DNA of 64,000 nucleotides. Origin: Antedon mediterranea. Taxonomy: Eukaryota > Echinodermata > Crinoidea > Comatulida > Antedonidae. The position numbers and the translations under genes are program-made. Of the stretch, positions 48,151 to 59,000 are shown piece after piece (positions within the stretch are counted from its first letter, which is position 1; each line of letters begins with the position of its first letter). The notes below the pieces were generated by a model. The model was not told where the DNA came from and did not search any database. It was given only the letters and a program-made list of their open reading frames with translations. The stretch covers positions 16,029,501-16,093,500 of the forward strand of contig NC_092671.1 of NCBI RefSeq assembly GCF_964355755.1, read 5' to 3'.

Positions 48151-50253
48151 ATGAATTAACTTTTACAACAATAAGATAATTGTATAGTGAGGATCCCTAT
48201 ACTTTAAATGGTGTAGATGTGTACCAAAAATAAAAATACAATTGACTTTAAATTTAGAAACAGGGAGTACAAATATGACATAAGATATGCAAAAACCTAG
48301 CAACCATGCGTGTTGCCATGAATGCTAAAAGGAGCCATAATCATAGACATAACGTCAGATAGAAGGCGGAAAAGGATAGAAATTAAAGAGACAACATGGA
48401 TGGAGCAATGTAGAGAGAGCCGAGAATAAATAAAAGGCATCCGCCAACTATACGATTGATCAGTGTTTATTTATATGTCGGGGTCCATAGCATATAATAA
48501 GGAACACCAAATTATAAGTTATAGTAAGAGCAGGAAGAGGGAGTCGTGGGGGGAACATACAATCAAGATTGGACTAGGCCAGCCTAAACAAATCTAATAT
48601 AACAAACCATCACAGAAAATCAATTACTGTAAATAGCTTTAAATATACTGGTACTAAAACAACCAACGTTTAATGACACTGAATTTATTTGACTAAAAAC
48701 CTACAGGTTAGCATGGACAGTAGGTCTTAATGCAATGTTCTTTGGGCAAGATATTTTGGGCTAAAACTAAGAGTACTAAAAGTAGTAATGTCAATTACTT
48801 TGACTTCATTAAAGATGATACTAATCAAGCGAATTGGAAAAGCACACATAAGATATATAATATAATAATGTACACATATTTACAGAAAAAACACACATCA
48901 ATTAAGTTATTAAATAAATACTACACAGGGGGAAATATATTATATATATTGTGGAAATATGAAAGGTAAAATCTATATCTAATTGTTTTAATAGTAAAGA
49001 TATTTACTAAATAATTTGTCATACATGCAACATCATGCAACTATCTAAATTGGCAATTCATTGAATTAACTAACTTTGATTGTAAAATACTTTTGTTCTC
49101 TACAATTCTAAAAAAAAAGTGCATTGTGGATATTTTGTGTATAGAATAAATTATAATTAGGTTTAGTGACTATTCACTATATATACTTATATAACTCTAC
49201 TCGGTAGTGACTTATTAATCCAAGACTTAAAAAGTGGGTGTATTTATTTTAGGCAATACCTTGCAGAGCAGTATGCAGCCATGCAACTTTTAAACCAATC
49301 TTTTAAATAATTAACATTTACTTGTTGATTTAATGTCAAGCTTAAAATTTTCAAATTTTGACACATTTTCTGACACAAATTCGGACGAAATGTCCTGACT
49401 GACTGGGTTGAAACGTTCCTGCACTGAAACTTTCCTAACTCATTACCATACTTCCCAAAGATTCTTACGTTGTTGCGGCCTAGATTGGTGATTCTAGGCC
49501 TGATGAACAAGTAATTTGAAACAAGTTTGAGATTCGTGGAAAAGCGTGAGATTTTAGGTGCGGTGTGCGAGAGCGTGGTATTTGGTAAAAAACACAAGAT
49601 GCGCGGACTTGACGAGTGTGCACACCAGATTGGTTTTGTATGAAACTAATCTGGAAGATATCCGAGTAGAGAGAATATCTCCAACAAAAACAATAGGAAT
49701 GATTCAAACCGCTAAAAACAAAAAATGTAGCAAAATATGTTAATGCGTAGGAATAAAAATGATAAGTTATTGTTTTCATAAAGATATGTGTAATAGACGA
49801 ATCTGCAAATCAATATTTTAAAAAATTCATTAATTACAGTACTTACAGTATTTTAACTGCAAGTTCATTGATATGGAGTACTGTATAATTGTACAGCACA
49901 TTCAGACTGCAAGTCTAAAAAAAACTAGCAAATTATGATATTGTTTTTCTTTTAACAAACTGCAATTCAACCTAAACTAAGAAGTTTCAGTAAACTATAT
50001 TTTGTACTTTTAAACATCACACACTTCTCATTTTGGTATCTCCATCTTCTTGTCATGTTTATACAATATGGTATAATTCATGTTTTATACATTTTTATGT
50101 CTTAAGAAGATAGTATATCCAACTTCCAACCGGGAACTATCATTTACTTGTAACAGACCTGGTTTCTGTCATAAATCTGAGAATACTATATAGTATATAT
50201 ATTTATACAGATGACTAAGGTTTTATAATAAAAAATGAATTAAATAAATAATT

Positions 50254-53079
50254 TCATGATCCACATGGAAGAGAAGATAAATGACCTAAAGACCATGAAG
50301 CATCAAAAGAATCCGTATCCATATCTATAGAGTTTTCACTGCCGGAGAAACTAGAAGTTGTGCTTATTTGTTGTAGAATATTATCTTGTGTCAAGCTATT
50401 AGTCATGACATCATCTGTGACATTGCTGCCACAGTTTAGAGTACTGGTGAACATAGTGTTGGCAGCATTGCTATTTGTCAAAACAGTGTCTTCCCTATCA
50501 AGATCCCATGATGGCTCCATCATACTATTATCATCAGCACTTACTGAGGTAGTTACGCTTAGGTCTCCAGCTTGCTCATCAGTACCCAGAAAATCCTCCT
50601 CACTTATGCTTATTTCTTGTAAGTGTGATGGCAATGGAGTCAGACTTTCTTTGGCACTCCACATTGCTTGATATTTTGGCAGTAGAGCGTCAAATCCTAA
50701 CTCTGGCAGCGGTACCGACTGACTTCTCTGACTTTGTCTAATGGTCAATGATATTGTTGCATCAGCATTTAGCAACTGTGGACCGACATTTGTTAACGAG
50801 AATTGGGTTGGGGGTCCTGAAAGCCTACGTTGTCTTCTCCAAGCAGCTTGATCAATACTTCTGTTGTTTAACAAACTAGATGCATGTGCAACACACGGGG
50901 ACACTTCAACTTTTAATGGATTTGGTGAAGGGGGAGGCATACTCTCAGATTCTGACTGATACAGTTGTATATTACTGGCATTTGTAAGCATACATGACAC
51001 TGGAGTGGCACTTCTACTGTTTCCAGGTGAAGTTAGTACCCCAGCACCAATTGTTGTCTTTGACACATAGGGTTGGTTCATCTTTTTCCTCGAGGATGCG
51101 GATACCCTACGATTTCTAACAGGACGGATGTTACTCTGTCCACCTCTCAAGGCATTCAATTCCTGCCTAGCTGTTTTAGGTACCTGTCTGGGTGAGTCTT
51201 GACACATCACCAGTTGAGAATTTTTTTCAGAAAGATCAAGTTTTACACCCATGGTTGGCTTAGGTTTAGGCATTGGCTTGGGACTTATAGGTAAGCCATT
51301 TTGAAACCCTGTGTTTGCAATTGGAGTAAAGCTGAAGACATTACCAGATTCCGAAGGTCCAGGTGATGATATAGTCTGAATAACATAATGTTGCCCATGA
51401 GTTGGTGTGTGTGGTTGGGATATGTAACCAGGACTTGATGGTACACTAGTACTACCAGACTGTGCAACAACTGGCAGTGTGTTATTGTGAATGTTGTAGA
51501 TGGTGCCGATATTGTTAGTAGGAACCTGAGATGTATTAATCAAAGTCAATGAGTTTGCATTGGCTGAAGAGGCCCGTGGAATGGTTGAGTTTAATACTTG
51601 AATAGATGGTGAAGAGCATGTATTTTGCCAGTCATGGATATTGCCATCACTCCGCAACACTAACATATCCTGGAGAATGGAGCCAGTACTGGAATCAGGT
51701 TTATTAGTGGTCTTCACACATAGTCTAGTTGACTGGTCTTCCTTTTGTAGTCCAATAAGCTTGAGTAAACTAGCTGAGCTTGAATTATCACTTACATTTA
51801 ATGCTTGTGTTTCTGGTTTAAGTGACTTGTTGTCGCTCGATATATGTAGCTCATTGACTGAAATAGACCTACTCTGAAGTTTGACCTGATTCTCATTCAC
51901 AGAACCACCAGCTACTGAAATAGATACTGGTATAGGACCAGAGGTAATTTTCTTTGGAACGCGGGACATCATTGGTGTAGATGTCATCGGTGTAGACTCA
52001 GGTGTGGATATGTTAGATGTCAACTTTGAAGTGGTGTTATTTAGCACAACATTGTGCATATTACTTGACTGCACAGGAAGTGACAAAACTCTTAGGCTCC
52101 TTTTACCAATACTTATGGTGGAAGCGTTTGGCATAGTAGAACATGAACCTCCTACAATACCAGTCTGACAATTTGATTTTGTTGTCACTACACGCTGTGG
52201 ACTATTTGTAGAAATACTGTTTGTAGCAACGATGGTTGGTGCCTTTTTGATAGAATCAATGGCTGGTGTCCCACTACTTTTAGGATCTTGCAAGATAGCT
52301 GCACTTGTGCTTGGTGTAATTAATAAGTATGTTTGATCATTCACTTGAAGTACAGGTGTCACAGGTGTTACAGGTGTTGTACACTGCCTGGGTTGAGTTC
52401 CTGTCATCTGAGATCCAGCCATCGGGCTGCTCATTAAACAGATCACCTGTCCTCCTCTCTGTTGAGACTCAGAGATTGGTGTCTTTGGCATCAGTGGCTT
52501 AAGTTTTCTTGTGTTTGGACTTTCTTTATGACTGATATTATTCTGGTTATTAGCTGTGCTACTACAGAACTTCTTTGGAGATGACAATAAGTTATCATGA
52601 TCAGTAGCAACATCACTGCCGCTAAAGCTTGAATCCGATCCTCTTGAATGTCCGCTGTCGCTATCTATTTTCAATTGATAATCACTGTATACCATTTCCA
52701 CCGATTCAACAGTTTTGGAGGAATCTACTTGCTTTGGTACTGTTGTTGAAGTACAACTTGACTGCTTATTGGCCTCAGATTGTTGTTTCTGTTTGTGCAT
52801 TTGACGACGTTGTATTGTCCTCTGAAGATGTAAGTTAGTTTCCTTGTGAGTCAAAGCACCAGTTCTAACTCGGTGAAGCAGCTGTTTTGATGGATGCTCA
52901 ACAAGAAGATTAAAAGCTGCTGCAGATTTTCCCTGTACGTTATTGGTACTGACAAGATGTTTGGCTAAATCGACGACTGAAGTAATTGCACATCCAATTC
53001 GTTTAGATGCCCATTCACAAACTACAATGTTGGCAGAATCATTTATTTGTTGATCAGCACCAAGAATAGAACCATGTAC
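50254..53079 (-). CDS. RFX7: RFX7 terminal exon
   Basis: 2,826 nt (941 codons plus stop) entered in phase 0 after an AG at 53081-53080. It starts [20 protein letters not shown]. The leucine-rich [14 protein letters not shown] and basic [15 protein letters not shown] stretches correspond to human RFX7 LQRKIQKKQQEQK. The rest is low-complexity Ser/Thr/Gln/Asn/Pro, likely disordered, with acidic serine-rich patches near the end ([15 protein letters not shown]) that could be activating. Confidence 0.93.
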   Translation of the reverse strand, partial: VHGSILGADQQINDSANIVVCEWASKRIGCAITSVVDLAKHLVSTNNVQGKSAAAFNLLVEHPSKQLLHRVRTGALTHKETNLHLQRTIQRRQMHKQKQQSEANKQSSCTSTTVPKQVDSSKTVESVEMVYSDYQLKIDSDSGHSRGSDSSFSGSDVATDHDNLLSSPKKFCSSTANNQNNISHKESPNTRKLKPLMPKTPISESQQRGGQVICLMSSPMAGSQMTGTQPRQCTTPVTPVTPVLQVNDQTYLLITPSTSAAILQDPKSSGTPAIDSIKKAPTIVATNSISTNSPQRVVTTKSNCQTGIVGGSCSTMPNASTISIGKRSLRVLSLPVQSSNMHNVVLNNTTSKLTSNISTPESTPMTSTPMMSRVPKKITSGPIPVSISVAGGSVNENQVKLQSRSISVNELHISSDNKSLKPETQALNVSDNSSSASLLKLIGLQKEDQSTRLCVKTTNKPDSSTGSILQDMLVLRSDGNIHDWQNTCSSPSIQVLNSTIPRASSANANSLTLINTSQVPTNNIGTIYNIHNNTLPVVAQSGSTSVPSSPGYISQPHTPTHGQHYVIQTISSPGPSESGNVFSFTPIANTGFQNGLPISPKPMPKPKPTMGVKLDLSEKNSQLVMCQDSPRQVPKTARQELNALRGGQSNIRPVRNRRVSASSRKKMNQPYVSKTTIGAGVLTSPGNSRSATPVSCMLTNASNIQLYQSESESMPPPSPNPLKVEVSPCVAHASSLLNNRSIDQAAWRRQRRLSGPPTQFSLTNVGPQLLNADATISLTIRQSQRSQSVPLPELGFDALLPKYQAMWSAKESLTPLPSHLQEISISEEDFLGTDEQAGDLSVTTSVSADDNSMMEPSWDLDREDTVLTNSNAANTMFTSTLNCGSNVTDDVMTNSLTQDNILQQISTTSSFSGSENSIDMDTDSFDASWSLGHLSSLPCGS

Positions 53080-56000
53080 CTGATGAAAACAAAGTACAAT
53101 ATATTTAATTATCTTTTAACATTCATACCAAATTATAGTTATTTCTTGATGTTTAGGTTGAATAATAATAAGTGTATGTTTGTGCGTGTTGTGAGGTGGT
53201 TTCCCGAATGATCGTAAAATCAAAACGGTACTTGGTATGACCAACTAGCGTTCTTGTCACCAACTAGTCATCCATTCATAGATAATAAGTGTGTGTTGTG
53301 ATATAGATTACTAGAATGACAAACAAACAAGAACAATACAAATACTACATATATATTTTTTAAATTTCCTTACCGACTTCTTTGTACGTATTAAATCAAG
53401 GTTTGGCAAAGACGGTGGACGGACCTCTGTTTTTTTATTGATGCCACTGTAGCAATACGTAGAGATTAGTTAAAGATTAATAACAATAAGATTAAATAAG
53501 ATTATATTAGAATAACTGCTTATAATAAATATTACTATTTGATCAAGGCAATCAAACAACAGGAGACTGAGCTCGCCTTGCCAAGATAGGAACTCATAAC
53601 AGTCCTTTGATATTATGTCTGGCTGCAACAAATACCAACTGTTAGGGGTGTGGATCTGATCGTGTAGCCGCCACAGATAAACCTTTTGCCTTGATTTAAG
53701 TAACTGATTAAGTACTTCAATTTAGATAGTATCTAATTAAATGACAGATCATCCACTGGGAATTACACAAATGACAGATAATTATTGAATAAAAATAAAG
53801 GATATTTTGAATTTCCTCTGGTTCCAAGACGTCGTACCTTGATGTTGGGAAAAACCTGTTTAACATGTTTTCCAAAGTCTGCAGCACTTAGAATTTGATA
53901 GTTGGACATTTCACAGAAGTTCCTGAAAGAAGACAACAAAAGTTGATAGATATAAGTATAAATGAATATACTGTATCCACACAATACTGACATAGCCTAA
54001 CCAAAATCTGTTATATAAATCCAACCATGACCCTACTCTATATCATCGTTAATTAGATAGTATTATTAATAGTCATATTTTTTTCTCAATTAGTTTTCCC
54101 TTTTATATAAAATTATTTTAATGTTGAGATAGAGATAAAATATAGAAGACTAGAATTATAAAAATTTGACTTATGTAATGTACAGTACTACTACCAGCTA
54201 ATATATTGATATTACCACTAATGAAAATTGATTACCCAAGTAATAGTATTTTTACAATAAAACATTATTAAACGCAATACATACATAAATAATGTAATCT
54301 AAAGAAAAGGAAGGAAGTCTACCTACTGTACATGCAAATTTATGTATGAGCTGTTTTCATTTTGTTTGTAATAAACCAACTATGTTGGTGAATAAAATTA
54401 TATTATTATACTGTAGGTAATAATTATTAGTGGAATATAGAATTAATAAAGTTCAATGTGCAATACAGTCAACTCTCCCAATACCAGACACTAACCTAAT
54501 ATGTCTGGTTTTCCGCAAATCTGGTATTTGGAATGTGTTTGTACATAATGGTAAAAAAGAATTTGACACCTTTTGGACCTCAAGAAAAGTCTGTTTTGGG
54601 AGAGTTTCAGGTTTCTAGAGAGTACGATATTGAGAGATTCGAGTGTATAGCGCAAATGCTTGGCGCCTATAAGCGCTGACCAATTAACAGAAAAAAAAAT
54701 AGAATAAAGAATAAAATACTGTTTAATGTTCATAAACAGATTTATATTGCTTACGTAATTGGTCTGGAGATTTTATATTCTATTTTATTCATGCTAAAAT
54801 TATGTCTATAATATATTTTCAGAATGTTCACTTGAAGTCCCATTCCCTACGTATTTTAGATCTAATTTAAAGACCCCTTCACTGCAATTTTGGACGTTTT
54901 TTTGGAAAATAATACATATATATCACTTTAAAAACATTAAACCATGTAATTCCTTGTCTTAAATGTACATTTTATGGTAAATTATGATAAAAAGTGAGAA
55001 ACAATGCACTACCCAAGTAGCTCGTGGCGATCGACCTCTCGTGGACGGTCTTAGACCTAGCCTAGCTAGGCTTAGTTTTGTAGGCCTAGCTGGTAAACAT
55101 CGGTAACGTACGAACATCATACGCTAGCTATATACCTAGCCTGACGTTGTATAGTTGCTGCATTAATTGTCTTTCTATTTTTGCCAGACTCCGTTGATAC
55201 AAATTGGGGAAAACCCGGTATTTTCGCTGAAAAGTTAGGAGTCTTCCATTTGTTTTGGCCTCACGATCGATCGAAAAGTGGGCGAATTACAGGTGAAAAA
55301 CAAACATATCAATCCGCGCGCAATGCATTTTGGGATTTATAGCGGGCCGCTATAATTATTAGAATCGACTTATTTTTCACATTTTTAACCGTTTAAAGAC
55401 GAAAAAAGTTATCGCAATAGGACTATATAGTATTATTTTTACATTAAATATAGTTTGTGATCTTAAATTAGATCTAAAAAACGTAGGGAAGGGGGCTTTA
55501 AGGTCACAAACTACATTTAATGTAAAAATAAATACTATATGGTCCTATTGAGATAACTTTTTTCGTCTTTGAATGGTTAAAAAATGTGAAAAATAAGGTG
55601 ATTCTAATCATTTTACTGGCCAGTTATAAATCCCATGCATTGCGCGCGGAATGATATTTCGATCGAACGTAAGGCGAAAACAAATAGAAGACTCCTAACT
55701 TTTCAGCGAAAATACTAGGTTTCCCCCAATTTGTATCAACAGAGTCTGGCAAAAACAGAAATATAATTAATGCAGCAACTATATGGTAGGCCTATAGCTA
55801 GCGTACATTATTTGTATGTTACCCATCTCTACCAGCTACAGTAGGCCTACAAAATTAAGCCTAGCTAAGCTACAGTAGGCCTAAAGACGGCCAACGAGAG
55901 GACATTCACTGCGAGCTACTTAGGTAGTGCATTGTTTCTCTCTTTTTATTATAATTTACCATAAAACGTACATTTAAGACAAGGAAAGACCTGGTTTAAT

Positions 56001-59000
56001 GTTTTTAAAGTAATATAATATATATGCATTTTTTTGCAAAAACGTCACAAATTTTAGGGAATGGATCTTGAACAAATGAAATAAACTATGGAAATAGGAT
56101 AATGAATCTACAGTACAGTATTGTATACCGTTTGAACTTTAAAGTAATCTGTTAATTTATAAAAACAAAAGAAATTTAAACAAATATAGGAAAAAAAGTC
56201 CTAAAGAAACTGAAAGTAGTCTAGAACTAGTCAGCAGGAACATATCAAATATAAAGGATGTTGAAATTGAATTGTCAAATTATTAGATCAGACACTTGAA
56301 GTATGTGGCTTATGTTCTTAATTTGAAAAGTATTCTGCATGATTGTAGTAAACTGAACATTTAACGCAATCAATTAACTTTAATCAGCACAAATACACTT
56401 CAGCACAAATACACTGTATCCAATACAGTGTTCTCTCGAAGCAGGTTTTGTCAGCAAGATTTGCCGGTTTAAATTTGCTCCAACCGGTATTAAAAATGTT
56501 GTAAGAAAATCATACATTCCATAAACGCATCTATTTGTATTAGTCACAGATTAGGCCTAGCCATTAAAAAAAACCAACCGAAGGCTACAGTATATTTTGT
56601 CAATTGGATAGGGAAAGTACATTATTTGACTTCTTTGTATTTAGTACAGTAGTATCATTATCAATAATTCGGTATTTCGCTTAATTTGCCAGACTTGATT
56701 TGATGGTGGGAGAACACTGCAGTAATATACTAGCTAAGGCCTAGATTTCCGCAGTACAGATAAGTGTGATTGTAATTTTTTTTTGGTTTAGCGTGTAAAT
56801 TAAAATTTTTTGTGTCTGTATTCTAAAAAAAAAAAATATAATCTGGAAAAATTAAAATGGTATTCAACGATACAATCGGGAACTTCTTTTTTGTTTTACG
56901 TGGGTTCATTCCACTTTTATTTCCATACAGTACATTTCTCTTAACATACAGTATGTTATGAACTTGGGCATTTGGTCTTAACATCTACTGTAGCATTCAA
57001 ATATTTATTATGATTATCACATGGCAAAAATTCATACACAGCCACATGGCAATAACCAATAATCATTATTAAATTATAATCACGGAAAAAGATGTGACAA
57101 TTACAAAAGCGATCCATAATAAAAAAGTGTGTTAATCTGATGAGCTCTGATTATGTAACTGTGAACACTATCACCTATTGTTCTTTGTACAAATATATCA
57201 AACGGTACGCCTATTATGTCAATAGATTTGTCCGCTTATACAAAACAGTAATACATATTACAGTATGATTGTGTTGTTGTTCTACTTGTATTATTAAATC
57301 ATTTATTTCTTGATATCTTGACTATACAATTATGAATGACAGATACACTATCAGTTACATTAAAATAAACAATATATACATAATTTACATTTATTGGCAA
57401 ACCTCTGAATTTTTCAAGGTATGATTACTTTACAATACAAGGCATGATATTAACATACAGCAATTTGTGTTGTGATAATCTTAATTAATGTGACCTTCAC
57501 ATTCATACCCCATGAATTAATTGCAGTGTCAATTAGTCTAATTAATTAACAAGGTTTATTAAAGGCTTCACTTTTGCACTTTCCCAATATATTATGACCT
57601 GTCAAATTATGTATTAAAAATTGCATATCGTAGTGGTAATGCAGTATGTTGTGAACACATGTAGAGTTCTTTATTGCATGTGATTTGGTATGGAAGATGC
57701 GAAAACCTATTAAAATTCTCGAATTATAGGCCTACTACTGTCAAATGTTCAGTACATGCCTAGGATATATGTCTGGTACCTAAATGTAAATATCATGCTT
57801 AATATCTGTTGTCACAAGGTAGACAAGGCAAGCCGAGGCAGACAATTAATAAAATCCAGGCGAAAGAAAAAGATTAAAAACAATATACAGTACTTGTAAA
57901 ATGACGAGTAGATTTTGAAACAAAATGAAAGATCCTTATTTTCCTTCTTTTTTTTGGAAGAGGCGGAGGGATAGGGAGGAGAAGAGGGGGTTTTCATGCC
58001 ACAACAACCATTATCTGGATCTCAGCTTCAAATATAGTTTTATTGAATTTGACTACATTGATTATTTTTTTATTCAAGATACAGTAATAAAAATATATCC
58101 ATTTCCTTATTAAAATTATATATCAAAATGCCGTTAAATTGCCATGGAGACCTGTAATTCAAGGTCAACAAAGCTATTTATAGATTTCCAATTTGTGGTG
58201 GATCAGTTGGCAATAAAATTTTATAATACAATTTAGTAATTTTAAAAAATATATTGCTGTACCATATATCAACTGAAAATTTGAAGACTTTGATTGTATC
58301 TTTAGATCAATCTAGTAGTATACAGTAGTAAATGAAGATAGTTTGCATTGGTATCAAGTTCGACGAAGAAGTTTACACAGCAAACGTGTAATTAAAAACA
58401 TTTTGGAAATAAAAAGATATCATCCATCTTTGTCGTCATGGATGTTACTCAGTCCTTCGTTTAAAAGTAAAAAGTTTAGCTTTTCTGTTCGCAGCGTATC
58501 AAAATTATTTTAAATTCCGTCGTAAAGTCTCCACGTAACAAAAAGGAATGATGGTTCCCACATGATGGCATGATTTTGGACTAGTCCATTATGGTCCAGG
58601 AGTGTTCTTTTTGTATCTAAGCCCTCCCTTTGGAGAGCACGGGCTATTGTCGGTTTATCCAGGTAAGCTAGGCACAAAATAGACTGCAACATTTTCAGGA
58701 TAGCAATTACTGGCAAAGTTTTCGATTGAATGCAGACAGGGGAATCCCCTTTCTTGGTGCCTCTGAGATTTAAGGAGGATGATTAGTTGCTCTCCTTGAA
58801 GGTGTTAAGGAGCTTGCTAAGAACTGGTTATAGAAATGATAGCGATGATCAATTTGTAATAGGCACACATCAAAGTTTAGTTCCTTTTTATATGTGAAAT
58901 TAGTGTAATGTTTCGCCAATGTTAAAAAAACAGCAAAAAAATTATTGTGAATGATTATGATTTCAAGGACACAATGCTATTTTAGTAGTGTACAAACATA

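Larger units (their letters stand above)
43241..50253. other. Gene-poor region between convergent MCCC2 and RFX7
   Basis: 7 kb holding both 3' UTRs. It includes a MITE at 43543-43785, MITE family A at 48003-48150 and related repeat DNA at 45480-45770. Small open frames (for example 45151-45351, 47493-47822 and 49244-49597) show no recognised domain, no homologue I know and no splice context. I regard them as chance. Confidence 0.6.

Noticed and set aside
49244-49779. Overlapping minus-strand open frames of 117 and 99 codons.
   Set aside because: Two frames over the same DNA without domains. The DNA contains repeat-like GAGATTCGTGGAAAAGCGTG stretches, so it is more likely a transposon relic than a gene.
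53374-53446. GT-AG model for the RFX7 exon using the AG at 53448-53447.
   Set aside because: It would delete YCY from the invariant SKYCYSG of the RFX domain, and no GT donor fits on the other side. The AT-AC model restores the motif exactly.
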